64,000 nt of DNA from Sinorhizobium glycinis. GTDB taxonomy: Bacteria; Pseudomonadota; Alphaproteobacteria; Rhizobiales; Rhizobiaceae. Made by a program: the position numbers and the translations under genes. The notes below the pieces were generated by a model. It had not been told where the DNA came from, did not search any database, and was given only the letters and a program-made list of their open reading frames with translations. Shown in pieces: positions 48,907 through 57,856 of this stretch (the first letter of the stretch is position 1; every line of letters starts with the position of its first letter). The stretch is taken from NCBI RefSeq assembly GCF_001651865.1, contig NZ_LPUX01000053.1:1351366-1415365 (forward strand), given 5' to 3'.

Positions 48907-50215
48907 TCCTGGATATGATGACGGGGCGCGCCTCGGGGGGCTCATCTCCAATCGTGCAGAGCCCCGCAATCCTTTCCCGCATGGCTTCCGCCTGGCTTCG
49001 GTCGGCGGCATGCACCAGGGCGATCGGCTCGCCTTTTTCCACCTTCGTGCCAAGCGGCAAGAGGTGGGAGAGGCCGACCCGATGGTCGATCCGGTCGTCC
49101 GGGCGCGTTCGCCCGCCGCCGAGCGCAATGACCGCCATTCCGAGCTCGCGCGTCTCGCACGCCGTCAGGTAGCCGTCGCGGCTAGCCGGCACGGAGATTA
49201 TTGCCGGCGCCCTTTCGAGATAGACGTCCGGGCGATCGACGAAATCGGCCGGTCCGCCGAGCCGATGGACCATGAGCGCGAAGCGTTCCAGCGCGGCACC
49301 GCTGTCCAGGACGCGGCGAGCCAGCGCTTCCGCCTCAACCGCATGCGCCGAAATGCCCGCCGCGACGAGCATCTCTGCCGCGGAGGCCATCACCACCCGA
49401 TCGAGCCGCGTGCCCGCCTTCTCGCCGCGCAGATAGGCGAGACAGTTTTCGACTTCGAGCGCGTTGCCGGCCGCATCCGCCAGCGGCTCGTTCATGTCGG
49501 TGATCAGCGCCGAGGTTCGAACGCCGGCACCGTTGGCGACGTCGACGAGCGAACGGGCGAGGGTTTTGGTTTCCGAGGGATCGGTCAGAAAGGAGCCGTT
49601 GCCGAGCTTGACGTCGAGCACCAGCGATTGAAGGCCGGCAGCGAGCTTCTTCGAAAGGATCGACGCGGTGATCAGCGGCACGGAATCGACCGTCGCCGTC
49701 ACGTCGCGGATCGCATAGAGGCGCTTGTCGGCCGGCGCCAGATCGGCGGTCTGGCCGATGATGGCGCAGCCGACCTCATCGACGATCCGACGAAACAACT
49801 CGGGCGACGGCTGGATGTTATAGCCCGGGATCGATTCGAGCTTGTCGAGCGTGCCGCCGGTGTGGCCGAGGCCGCGGCCGGAGATCATCGGCACATTGGG
49901 ACCGCAGGCGGCAATGATCGGCGCCAGCATCAGCGAGACATTGTCGCCGACGCCGCCGGTCGAATGCTTGTCCACTATGGGGCGGCCGAACTCGCTCCAG
50001 TCGAGGGTCTCGCCGGAATCGCGCATCGCCAGCGTCAGCGCCACGCATTCGTCGCGGTTCATGCCGGAAAACCACGTGGCCATGGCGAAGGCGGCAACCT
50101 GCCCCTCCGAGACAGACCCGTCGGTGACGCCGTCGATGAAGTCGCGTATTTCCGCCGGTTCGAGCCGACCGCCGTCCCTCTTCTTGCGGATCACCTCCTG
50201 GGGCAGCAGGGCCAT
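48899..50215 (-). CDS. deoA: Thymidine phosphorylase
   Basis: A 438-residue phosphorylase splitting thymidine and deoxyuridine to base and deoxyribose 1-phosphate. IRKKRDGGRLEPAEI, the phosphate-binding KHSTGGVGDNVSLML, SGRGLGHTGGTLDKLESIPGY and KLGNGSFLTDPSET are conserved. Normal length. It is the last gene of the reverse operon, one base after the PNP gene, and converges on the aspartic protease gene with an 8-base overlap. Confidence 0.96.
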   Translation of the reverse strand: MALLPQEVIRKKRDGGRLEPAEIRDFIDGVTDGSVSEGQVAAFAMATWFSGMNRDECVALTLAMRDSGETLDWSEFGRPIVDKHSTGGVGDNVSLMLAPIIAACGPNVPMISGRGLGHTGGTLDKLESIPGYNIQPSPELFRRIVDEVGCAIIGQTADLAPADKRLYAIRDVTATVDSVPLITASILSKKLAAGLQSLVLDVKLGNGSFLTDPSETKTLARSLVDVANGAGVRTSALITDMNEPLADAAGNALEVENCLAYLRGEKAGTRLDRVVMASAAEMLVAAGISAHAVEAEALARRVLDSGAALERFALMVHRLGGPADFVDRPDVYLERAPAIISVPASRDGYLTACETRELGMAVIALGGGRTRPDDRIDHRVGLSHLLPLGTKVEKGEPIALVHAADRSQAEAMRERIAGLCTIGDEPPEARPVIISRII

Positions 50216-50216
50216 C

Positions 50217-51014
50217 TCAGCCTTCGCTCGCGATCATTTCCTTGAGGATCGAAGCCAGCCGCTGGCCGCCGAAAGGCGCCATCTCCTTGGTCTCTTGATG
50301 GCTGAGCTCCGCGCCGGTCATGCCGGCGCCGAAATTGGTGATGACCGATGCGGCCGCAACCTTCAAGCCGAAGAACCGGGCGAGGATGACCTCCGGCACG
50401 GTGGACATGCCGACCGCGTCGGCACCCAGAATGCGGGCCATGCGGATTTCGGCCGGCGTTTCGAAGCTCGGGCCGGAGAACCACATATAGACGCCACGCG
50501 CGAGCGGTATGCCGAGCCGCTCGGCCGCCTCCTCCATCCCGACGGCGAGCGCCGCGTCATAGGCGTTCGTCATGCCGACGAAGCGGTCGTCGCTTTCGGC
50601 GCCGATCAGCGGATTGGCGCCGGAAAAGGCAATGTGATCGGCGATGCGCATCACCGAGCCGGGCGGCATGTCTTCGCGCAGCGATCCGGCCGAATTGGTC
50701 AGGATCAGATTTTCGACGCCTATCTGCTTCAGCGTTTCGATCGGCACGCGCATCGCATTGGCATCGCCACGCTCGTAGTAGTGAACCCGGCCGGACAGGA
50801 TCGCGACCGGAACGTCGCCGAGCCGGCCGAGGACGAGCTCGCCGGCATGGCCGGAAACGCTGCTGACCGGGAAGCCAGGTATGTCGGCATAGGAGAAACG
50901 GACCGGCTCGGTCACCGCCTCGACGAGCGCGCCGAGACCCGAACCGAGGACGATACCATAGCGGGGTGACAGCCCGCCAAGTTTCTCAAGCAGGAATTCC
51001 GCCGCGCCGGTCAT
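50217..51014 (-). CDS. punA: Purine-nucleoside phosphorylase (trimeric family)
   Basis: A 265-residue PNP/MTAP family enzyme cleaving (deoxy)inosine and guanosine by phosphorolysis. GIVLGSGLGALVEAV, VSGHAGELVLG, SGRVHYYERGD, LTNSAGSL and GMSTVPEVILARFFGL are typical, and the purine-recognising VITNFGAGM Asn is present. It overlaps cdd by four bases (ATGA). Symbol is by family (also called xapA/deoD in other genomes). Confidence 0.92.
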   Translation of the reverse strand: MTGAAEFLLEKLGGLSPRYGIVLGSGLGALVEAVTEPVRFSYADIPGFPVSSVSGHAGELVLGRLGDVPVAILSGRVHYYERGDANAMRVPIETLKQIGVENLILTNSAGSLREDMPPGSVMRIADHIAFSGANPLIGAESDDRFVGMTNAYDAALAVGMEEAAERLGIPLARGVYMWFSGPSFETPAEIRMARILGADAVGMSTVPEVILARFFGLKVAAASVITNFGAGMTGAELSHQETKEMAPFGGQRLASILKEMIASEG

Positions 51015-51406
51015 CCGAGGATCTCGGTTTCGAAGCTGTGCGGCAGCAGGTCGGCGAGCGCCAGGCTCTTCTTGATGCCCGTCTCGTCGCAGAGATAGAT
51101 GCGGGTGCTGGCGCCGGAAAATTCCGCCAGCCGCTGCCGGCAGCCGCCGCAGGGCGGGCATAGCGCCAGCTTCTCGGCGATGACGGCGACTTCCATGATC
51201 TTGCGCTGCCCTGCCATCACCATGTGGCTGATCGCCGTCGTCTCGGCGCACCAGCCTTCGGGAAAAGAGAGGTTCTCGATGTTTGCGCCCGTATAGATCT
51301 TGCCATCCTCGGCCCGGATCGCCGCCCCCACCGGAAACTTCGAATAGGGGGCATGCGCCTTGGCCATGGCTTCACGCGCCGCGACGAAAAGCTCGTTTTC
51401 GGACAT
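51011..51406 (-). CDS. cdd: Cytidine deaminase
   Basis: A 131-residue tetrameric zinc deaminase converting (deoxy)cytidine to (deoxy)uridine. The zinc ligands and catalytic Glu are in WCAETTAIS and PPCGGCRQRL; N terminus YSKFPVGAAIRAEDG is typical. Start at 51406 has an AGGAAAG site; an upstream ATG (51430) is within a repeat. It couples to PNP by a 4-base overlap and feeds deoxyuridine to DeoA. Confidence 0.96.
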   Translation of the reverse strand: MSENELFVAAREAMAKAHAPYSKFPVGAAIRAEDGKIYTGANIENLSFPEGWCAETTAISHMVMAGQRKIMEVAVIAEKLALCPPCGGCRQRLAEFSGASTRIYLCDETGIKKSLALADLLPHSFETEILG

Positions 51407-51424
51407 GGATCTTTCCTTGTTATT

Positions 51425-51473
51425 GTGCATGTCATTATCCCAAAACCGCTACACACTTTTGGGCGACATGCAC
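51425..51473. repeat. Palindromic intergenic element (GCATGTC...GACATGC)
   Basis: GTGCATGTC and GACATGCAC are perfect inverted arms around CCCAAAAC...CTACACACTTTTGGG, which itself contains CCCAAAA/TTTTGGG arms. Typical Sinorhizobium-type repeat. It lies inside the operon between the second permease and cdd and touches the permease stop codon, so it would form a stable hairpin in the message and may stabilise or attenuate it. Confidence 0.75.
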
Positions 51474-52444
51474 TAGCGCTCCTTCACATAGGGTACGCCG
51501 CCGGCCTTGGGCGGGATGGCCTTGCCGATGAAACCGGCAAGCAGGATGACGGTGAGGATATAGGGCAGCGCCTGCATCAGTTGCACAGGCACCTGGCCGA
51601 CGAGCGGCAGGGGTGTGCCCTGCAGGCGGATGGCGAGCGCGTCGAGGAAGCCGAAGAGCAGGCAGGCGAACATGACGTTCTTCGGCCGCCATTTGGCGAA
51701 GATCAGCGCCGCGAGCGCGATATAGCCCTTGCCCGCCGTCATCCCCTTGACGAAGCCGGCGGTCATCGCCAGCGACAGATAGGCGCCGGCAAAGCCACAG
51801 AGAATGCCGCAGCAGATGACCGCGCGGTACCGGAGCCAGATCACCGAAATGCCCGCCGTGTCGACCGCGCCGGGGTTTTCGCCGACCGCCCGGAGCCGAA
51901 GGCCGAAACGGGTGCGGTAAAGGATCCACCAGCTCGCCGGCACCATGGCGAAGGCGAGATAGGTGAGCAGGAAATGCCCGGACAGGAGATCCGCATAGAT
52001 CGGCCCGAGGACCGGCACATCGCGGATCGCGTCCGCCCCGGGAAGGTTGATCGTCTGGAACCGTGCGCCTTCGGCAAGCGCCGGTGTGCGGCCACCCTGG
52101 CGGAACCAGGCTTCGCCGAGGATCACAGTGGAGCCGGCGACGATGAAGTTGATCGCCACGCCCGAGACGATCTGGTTGCCGCGCTGGGTGATCGAGGCAT
52201 AGCCGTGCACCAGCGACAGGAGTATGGAGATGAGGATAGCGGCAAGGAGGCCCATCCAGACCGACTGGGTGACGGCGGCGACCGCGCCGGCCGCGAAGGC
52301 CGCACCGAGCATCTTGCCTTCAAGCCCGATGTCGAAGACGCCGGCGCGCTCGGTGAAGAGGCCGGCGAGCGCCGCAAAGACCAGCGGCACGGAGACGCGG
52401 ATCGTCGATTCGAGGAGCACCACGAGGACGTGGAAGAAATCCAT
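51473..52444 (-). CDS. Nucleoside-type ABC transporter permease (second)
   Basis: A 323-residue BPD_transp_2 (RbsC-like) membrane protein with about eight to ten helices. IRVSVPLVFAALAGLFTERAGVFDIGLEGKMLGAAFAAG is the conserved N-terminal region of the BMP-family (PnrA-type) importers. C-terminal segment KGYIALAALIFAKWRP precedes the last helices. With its partner and ATPase it would import nucleosides. Start at 52444, four bases from the first permease stop. Confidence 0.92.
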   Translation of the reverse strand: MDFFHVLVVLLESTIRVSVPLVFAALAGLFTERAGVFDIGLEGKMLGAAFAAGAVAAVTQSVWMGLLAAILISILLSLVHGYASITQRGNQIVSGVAINFIVAGSTVILGEAWFRQGGRTPALAEGARFQTINLPGADAIRDVPVLGPIYADLLSGHFLLTYLAFAMVPASWWILYRTRFGLRLRAVGENPGAVDTAGISVIWLRYRAVICCGILCGFAGAYLSLAMTAGFVKGMTAGKGYIALAALIFAKWRPKNVMFACLLFGFLDALAIRLQGTPLPLVGQVPVQLMQALPYILTVILLAGFIGKAIPPKAGGVPYVKER

Positions 52445-52448
52445 GGCT

Positions 52449-53582
52449 TCAGGCTCCCTTGGTCTGGACGACGGCCGCCGCGCGCTGGCCGCGCATCGCG
52501 AAGGCGCGGGTGATCGCCGGCCGGAACATGTTTTCGAGCGCGCCGGCAAAGAGGATGACGAGACCCTGGATGATGACGATCATGTCGCGCGAGATCGACG
52601 GCATCTCGAAGGCGATCTCGGCGCCGCCCTGGTAGAGAACACCGAAGAGGATCGCCGCGGGGATGATGCCGCCGGGATGCGAACGGCCCATCAGCGCGAC
52701 GGCGATGCCGACGAAGCCGGCGCCCTGGACGAAATCGAGCTGCATTCGGAACTGCTCACCCATGATCGGGTTCAGCGCCATCATCCCGGCAAGGCCGCCG
52801 GAGATCATCATCGTGATGACGGTGATGCGGCTTTCGCGAATGCCGGCATAGCGCGCCGCCGAGGGGCTGTGGCCCATGGTGCGCATCTCGTAGCCGAGCT
52901 TGGTGCGCCAGATCAGCACCCAGACGCCGAAGGCGGCGGCGAGCGCCAGCAGGAAGGAGATGTTGAACGGCGCCGTTCCGACATCGAGGCCGAAGATCGA
53001 CAGCAGCCAGTCGAGCTTCGGCAACTGCCCGCCCTCGGCGAAGTTCCGCGTCTGCGGCGCCATCGACCCGAGCGGTTTCAGGACGCGCGTCAAAAGATAG
53101 ACCATCAGGCTCGAGGCGATGAAGTTGAACATGATGGTGGTGATGACGATATGGCTGCCGCGCTTGGCCTGCAGCCAGCCGGGCAGGAAGGCCCAGAGCG
53201 CGCCGAAGAAGACCGAGCCGAGAATGGCGAGCGGGAAGACGACATACCAGGGCAACGTCTGGTCAAGCCATAGGCAGGCGAGCGCCACGCCGATGCCGCC
53301 GACATAGGCCTGACCCTCGCCGCCGATATTGAAGAGCCCGGCATGAAAAGCGACGGCGACGGCAAGCCCCGTGAAGATGAAGGTCGTCGCGTAATAGAGC
53401 GTGAAGCCGATATATTCGCCGCGCCCGAAAGCGCCGTTGATCAGGTGGTAGGCGGCCTCGAACGGATTTTCGCCGACGAGCAGCACGACGAGACCGGCGA
53501 CGAGGAAGGCGACGGCAAGGTTGATCAGCGGGATCAGGCCATATTCGACCCAGCCCGGCAGCTTCGCGTAAGGTGTGCTCAT
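52449..53582 (-). CDS. Nucleoside-type ABC transporter permease (first)
   Basis: A 377-residue RbsC-like permease, longer than its partner owing to a periplasmic segment near residues 155-200. Signature stretches FHAGLFNIGGEGQAYVGGIGVALAC and GAGFVGIAVALMGRSHPGGIIPAAILFGVLYQGG. It overlaps the ATPase gene by four bases and is followed after four bases by the second permease, so all three are translationally coupled. Confidence 0.92.
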   Translation of the reverse strand: MSTPYAKLPGWVEYGLIPLINLAVAFLVAGLVVLLVGENPFEAAYHLINGAFGRGEYIGFTLYYATTFIFTGLAVAVAFHAGLFNIGGEGQAYVGGIGVALACLWLDQTLPWYVVFPLAILGSVFFGALWAFLPGWLQAKRGSHIVITTIMFNFIASSLMVYLLTRVLKPLGSMAPQTRNFAEGGQLPKLDWLLSIFGLDVGTAPFNISFLLALAAAFGVWVLIWRTKLGYEMRTMGHSPSAARYAGIRESRITVITMMISGGLAGMMALNPIMGEQFRMQLDFVQGAGFVGIAVALMGRSHPGGIIPAAILFGVLYQGGAEIAFEMPSISRDMIVIIQGLVILFAGALENMFRPAITRAFAMRGQRAAAVVQTKGA

Positions 53583-55114
53583 TCTGCGGCCTCCTTGCGG
53601 CCTTCGACACCGGCCATCAGGAGACCGAGTTCGCCCTCCGTCGCCTCCGGGCTGCGCTCGCCGACGACGCGGCCGGCAAACATCACGAGGATGCGGTCCG
53701 AAAGCGAGCGGATCTCGTCGAGTTCGACCGAGACGAGCAGCACGGCCTTGCCCTGGTCGCGCATCTCTATGATCCGCTTGTGAATGAATTCGATCGCGCC
53801 GACATCGACGCCGCGGGTCGGCTGGCCGATGATCAGCACATCGGGGCCACGCTCCATTTCGCGGGCAAGCACGATCTTCTGCTGGTTGCCGCCGGAGAAA
53901 TTGGCCGTCTTCAACCGGGCATTCGGCGGGCGGATGTCGTATTTGGCGATCTTCTCCTCGGCATCCTTGCGGATCGCGTCGATGTCGAGAAAGACGCCGT
54001 TCAGATAGCGCGGGTCGTTGTGGTAACCGAGAATGGCGTTCTCGCTCTCCTCGAACTTCAAGACAAGACCGACGTGATGCCGGTCTTCCGGGACATGCGC
54101 CAAGCCGCGGGCCCGGAGTTCGGCGGGATCCCTATGGCCCGTCACGTCGACGGACTGGCCGTTCAAAAGCACGGTTCCGGAAGTCGCCTTGCGGATGCCG
54201 GCGATCGCCTCGAGCAGTTCCGACTGGCCGTTGCCGGCGACACCGGCAATGCCGACGATCTCGCCGGCCCGCACCTCGAGGGAGACATCGTCGACCATGG
54301 TCACGCCGCGGCTGTCCTTGACCGTCAGTCCTTCGACAGCAAGCTTCACGTCACCGGGGCTGGCTTCCCCCTTCTCGACGCGCAGCAGCACGCGGCGGCC
54401 GACCATGAGCTCGGCAAGCTCCTCGACAGAGGTCTCGCGCGTCGTGCGGGTCGCGACCATCTCGCCGCGGCGCATCACCGAGACCTCGTCGGTGATCGCC
54501 ATGATCTCGCGCAGCTTATGGGTGATCAGGATGATCGTCTTCCCCTGCGCCTTGAGCTGACCGAGAATGCGGAAGAGGTGGTCGGCCTCGGCCGGCGTCA
54601 GCACGCCGGTCGGCTCGTCGAGAATGAGGATATCGGCTCTGCGATATAGGGCTTTCAGGATTTCCACCCGTTGCTGGAGGCCGACCGGCAGCTCCTCGAT
54701 CAGCGCATCCGGATTGACCTCGAGCGCGTATTCCTTTTCAAGCCCCTTCAGTTCCTGGCGCGCCTTGGCGATGCCCTTGTTGAGGATCTGGCTGTCCTCG
54801 GCGCCCAGCATGACGTTCTCGAGCACGGTGAAATTCTCGACCAGCATGAAGTGCTGATGCACCATGCCGATGCCGACGGAGATCGCCGTGTTCGGATCGC
54901 GAATGGCAACTTCCTTTCCGTCGACGAATATCTCGCCACGGTCGGCCTGGTAGAAGCCGTAGAGGATCGACATCAGCGTCGATTTACCGGCGCCATTTTC
55001 ACCGATGATACCGTGGATGGTGCCCTTGCGAACCTTGAGGTTGATGTCATTGTTGGCATGGACCGGACCGAAGCTCTTGTCGATCCCGCGCAATTCGATG
55101 GCAATATTGTCCAT
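53579..55114 (-). CDS. Nucleoside-type ABC transporter ATP-binding protein (two ATPase domains)
   Basis: A 511-residue RbsA-like double ATPase. First domain: Walker A GENGAGKSTLMSILYG, signature LPVGLQQRVEILKAL (rather than LSGGQ, as usual here), Walker B ILILDEPTGVLTP. The second has the degenerate GVAGNGQSELLEAIAG, NFSGGNQQKIVLAREM and LIIGQPTRGVDVGA. It powers the nucleoside importer. The operon ATPase-permease-permease-cdd-PNP-deoA shows the transported substrate class. The BMP-type binding lipoprotein is not adjacent. The start at 55114 precedes the first beta strand; an upstream open frame of 37 codons looks non-coding. Confidence 0.93.
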   Translation of the reverse strand: MDNIAIELRGIDKSFGPVHANNDINLKVRKGTIHGIIGENGAGKSTLMSILYGFYQADRGEIFVDGKEVAIRDPNTAISVGIGMVHQHFMLVENFTVLENVMLGAEDSQILNKGIAKARQELKGLEKEYALEVNPDALIEELPVGLQQRVEILKALYRRADILILDEPTGVLTPAEADHLFRILGQLKAQGKTIILITHKLREIMAITDEVSVMRRGEMVATRTTRETSVEELAELMVGRRVLLRVEKGEASPGDVKLAVEGLTVKDSRGVTMVDDVSLEVRAGEIVGIAGVAGNGQSELLEAIAGIRKATSGTVLLNGQSVDVTGHRDPAELRARGLAHVPEDRHHVGLVLKFEESENAILGYHNDPRYLNGVFLDIDAIRKDAEEKIAKYDIRPPNARLKTANFSGGNQQKIVLAREMERGPDVLIIGQPTRGVDVGAIEFIHKRIIEMRDQGKAVLLVSVELDEIRSLSDRILVMFAGRVVGERSPEATEGELGLLMAGVEGRKEAAE

Positions 55115-55540
55115 ATTGGCCTGCGATCCCCTTTTTGCCCGCTTCGACCCGCCCCAGGACCGTGCCGGCAAATTTTTACCATTTGGTCTAAGTTTATCAC
55201 CGATTTTCCGGCACGGAAGCCTCAAATCGCGATCTCCTTATACTCTCATCGGATCGCCGGTGAGAGTCCAGCATGAATATACACAGGCGGATCGGGGCTA
55301 TGCGGGCGGTGAGCGCGGCAAGCTGCAAGACCCCTCCCCAACCCCTCCCCACAAGGGGGAGGGGCTCTGACGCGCCTTGAACGCCCGCCATTTCAAGACG
55401 TTGCTATCAGGCGCAGGGGCAGACACAGGAGTCGAAACGGCGCGGCATCGGAAGCCCCTCCCCCTTGTGGGGAGGGGTTGGGGAGGGGTCTCCGGGGCGG
55501 TATCAGAACCGGACCAACCTGATTGCGCTACCCGACCGCC
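55115..55540. other. Intergenic region between the nucleoside operon and the metal ATPase gene
   Basis: 426 bases with no gene. It holds the promoter region of the nucleoside operon, including ACCA-TT-TGGT (55178-55187), which could be an operator, and the large inverted repeat at 55328-55491. Confidence 0.6.
55328..55491. repeat. Perfect 39-bp inverted repeat of a CCCCTCCCC element
   Basis: The segment 55328-55366 (AGACCCCTCCCCAACCCC...) and 55453-55491 are exact reverse complements, 86 bases apart. Each arm also contains its own short hairpin (CCCCTCCCC/GGGGAGGGG type). It is a related but distinct type from family A. Lies between the divergently placed end of zntA and start of the nucleoside operon. 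Confidence 0.85.
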
Positions 55541-57799
55541 TCAGCCTTTCGCTGGCCACTGCAGCAAGCGCAGCGCGTTGATCGTTACCAGGACCGTGGC
55601 GCCGGTGTCGGCCAGGATCGCCGGCCAGAGGCCGGTCACGCCGGCAATGGTCGTCGCAAGAAAGACGCCCTTGAGGCCAAGCGCCATGGCTATGTTCTGG
55701 TAGATATTACGCATCGTTCGCCGCGACAGCCTCACCATCGCGGCAATATCCGTGACGCGCCCATGCAGGCTGGCGGCGTCGGCCGTCTCGAGAGCCACGT
55801 CGGTGCCTCCGCCGACGGCAATGCCGACATCGGCCGCCGCCAGTGCCGGCGCGTCGTTGATGCCGTCGCCGACCTTGGCGACGACGTATCCCTCGGCTTT
55901 CAGTTCGCCAACGATACGCTGCTTGTCTTCCGGCAGGAGTTCGGCGCGCGCCTCGATCCCGAGCCGGCCGGCAATGGCATGCGCGGTGCCCCGGTTGTCG
56001 CCGGTGAGCATGATCACACGAAGGCCGATACCGGCCAGCGCCTTCAGGCCCGCCGCGGCATCGGCACGCGGTTCATCGCGCATGGCGAGAGCGCCGGCCG
56101 CACGGCCATCGGCGACCAGCACCGAAACGGTCTTCCCTTGATCGTGCAGGGCGGCGACCTGCGCCTTCTGCTCGGCCGTCAACGGCACGCGGTGGTCAGC
56201 CGCCTGCGGCGAGCCAAGAAAGAGGTCTGCGCCCGCCACCCTGCCGCCGACGCCTTTGCCGCCGAGCGCCTTGACGTCCGCGACAGCCGGCAATGCGACT
56301 CCATCGGCTTCGGCGCGGCACAGGATCGCCTGGGCCAGCGGGTGGCTCGATCCTTGTTCGAGGGCGGCCGCATGGCTGAGAACATCCGCTCCGCTTCGGT
56401 CGAATCCGAGAATATCCGTCACCCTCGGCTTACCTTCGGTGAGCGTGCCGGTCTTGTCGAAGGCGACGGCCGTGACCTCGCCGAGACCTTCGAGCACCGA
56501 GCCGCCCTTGATGAGCAGGCCACGGCGCGCGCCGGCCGAAAGGCTGGCGGCGATGGCCGCCGGTGTGGAGATGACCAGGGCGCAGGGGCAGCCGATCAGC
56601 AGAAGGGCCAGCCCCTTGTAGATCCACTCCTGCCAGAGCCCACCGAGGAAGAGCGGCGGCACCATCGCAACCAGCGCGGCGACGAGAGCCACGGCCGGCG
56701 TATAGGTGCGGGAGAACCGGTCGATGAACCGTTCCGTCGGCGCCTTTGTCTCCTGCGCCTCCTCGACGAGCCTGATGACGCGGGCGATGGTGTTGTCGGC
56801 GGCAGCGGCGGTGACGCGCAGCCGCAAGGCTCCGTCTCCGTTGACCGTGCCGGCGAAGACGCTGTCGCCCGGCCCCTTCAAAACGGGCGCGCTCTCGCCG
56901 GTGACCGGCGCTTCGTCGATGCCGCTCTCGCCGGTGAGGATCACCCCGTCGGCGGCGAGCCGGTCGCCGGGCCGGACGAGAATGATGGCGCCGGCCGGCA
57001 GGCTCTCCGCCGGCACCTCGATCAACCGGCCCTGTGCCTCCATGTGCGCCGTTTTCGGCACAAGCGCGGTCAGCGCCTCGATGCTCGCCCGTGCCTTGCC
57101 GGCGGCGATCCCCTCCAGGAGTTCGCCGATCAGGAAGAGAAACACGACCATAGCCGCCTCCTCGCCCGCGCCGATAAAGACCGCGCCGACCGCCGCGATC
57201 GTCATCAGCATCTCGATGGAAAAAGGCGTGCCGGCGAGTGCGGCCATGACCGCACGTCTCGCGATCGGCAGCAGGCCGACAAGCATGGCAAGGGTGAATA
57301 TCCAGGGCTCGGTCGCAGGAAAGAGTTTTCCGACACCATAGGCGCAGACCAGTGCGCCGCCGCAGGCCAGTGTCAGCCTGCCCCTTCCTGTTCGCCACCA
57401 CGGCTCCGTGTGGCGCACATGGTCCGCGGCGGCGCTAAATTTCGTAAGGTCGAGGGAAGGTTCGGGCGGGACATCAGGGGAGTGCCCATGGCCGTGATCA
57501 TGACCCTCGGCGCCATGGGGATGGCCGCAGCAAGCATGTGCGCCCGGCAGCGATGAACCCGACCTCGCTTCGCCAGCCAGGGGCGAGAGCCCGTAACCAA
57601 GCCCGACGACCTTCCGATTGATCGCCGGGCCGACATCTGCGTGGTCGGCATGGCGCACCGTCATCGTCGCCGCAGTCACCGACACGCTGACATCCTCGAC
57701 ACCGACGACCCGCCTAACGGCGGTGTCGATCTTTGCGGCGCAGGACGCGCAATCCATGCCGTCGACGCGATATCTCGTTTCCCGAATCGGACCTGTCAT
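55541..57799 (-). CDS. zntA: Zn/Cd/Pb-translocating P1B-type ATPase
   Basis: A 752-residue metal-efflux ATPase. An N-terminal heavy-metal domain has GMDCASC (residues 14-20), followed by a His-rich stretch (about 88-106, GHDHGHGH). The transmembrane CPC (404-406, IGCPCALVIS), phosphorylated Asp448 in AFDKTGTLTEG, TGES, the HP locus SSHPLAQAIL and GDGINDAPALAAADVGIA are intact. This set is that of Zn/Cd/Pb exporters. The start has an AAAGGAGG site. The promoter at 57826-57856 shows MerR-type control. It ends 49 bases past the inverted repeat. Confidence 0.94.
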   Translation of the reverse strand: MTGPIRETRYRVDGMDCASCAAKIDTAVRRVVGVEDVSVSVTAATMTVRHADHADVGPAINRKVVGLGYGLSPLAGEARSGSSLPGAHACCGHPHGAEGHDHGHGHSPDVPPEPSLDLTKFSAAADHVRHTEPWWRTGRGRLTLACGGALVCAYGVGKLFPATEPWIFTLAMLVGLLPIARRAVMAALAGTPFSIEMLMTIAAVGAVFIGAGEEAAMVVFLFLIGELLEGIAAGKARASIEALTALVPKTAHMEAQGRLIEVPAESLPAGAIILVRPGDRLAADGVILTGESGIDEAPVTGESAPVLKGPGDSVFAGTVNGDGALRLRVTAAAADNTIARVIRLVEEAQETKAPTERFIDRFSRTYTPAVALVAALVAMVPPLFLGGLWQEWIYKGLALLLIGCPCALVISTPAAIAASLSAGARRGLLIKGGSVLEGLGEVTAVAFDKTGTLTEGKPRVTDILGFDRSGADVLSHAAALEQGSSHPLAQAILCRAEADGVALPAVADVKALGGKGVGGRVAGADLFLGSPQAADHRVPLTAEQKAQVAALHDQGKTVSVLVADGRAAGALAMRDEPRADAAAGLKALAGIGLRVIMLTGDNRGTAHAIAGRLGIEARAELLPEDKQRIVGELKAEGYVVAKVGDGINDAPALAAADVGIAVGGGTDVALETADAASLHGRVTDIAAMVRLSRRTMRNIYQNIAMALGLKGVFLATTIAGVTGLWPAILADTGATVLVTINALRLLQWPAKG

Positions 57800-57825
57800 G
57801 CATCGCCTCCTTTAGCTTCAGGAGC

Positions 57826-57856
57826 AGGCTACAACCTCTAGCGCCTAGAGCTACAA
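57826..57856 (-). promoter_or_regulatory. MerR-family-type promoter/operator of zntA
   Basis: Read on the reverse strand: -35 TTGTAG (57856-57851), a 19-base spacer, -10 TAGCCT (57831-57826). Centred in the spacer is the palindrome CTCTAG-GCG-CTAGAG (57850-57836). Over-long 19-base spacers with an internal dyad are the hallmark of promoters remodelled by MerR-type activators such as ZntR, CadR and PbrR. No merR-like gene is in the window. Confidence 0.8.

Noticed and set aside
55328..55491. Terminal inverted repeats of an insertion sequence
   Set aside because: Only 86 bases lie between the arms, no transposase and no visible target duplication.
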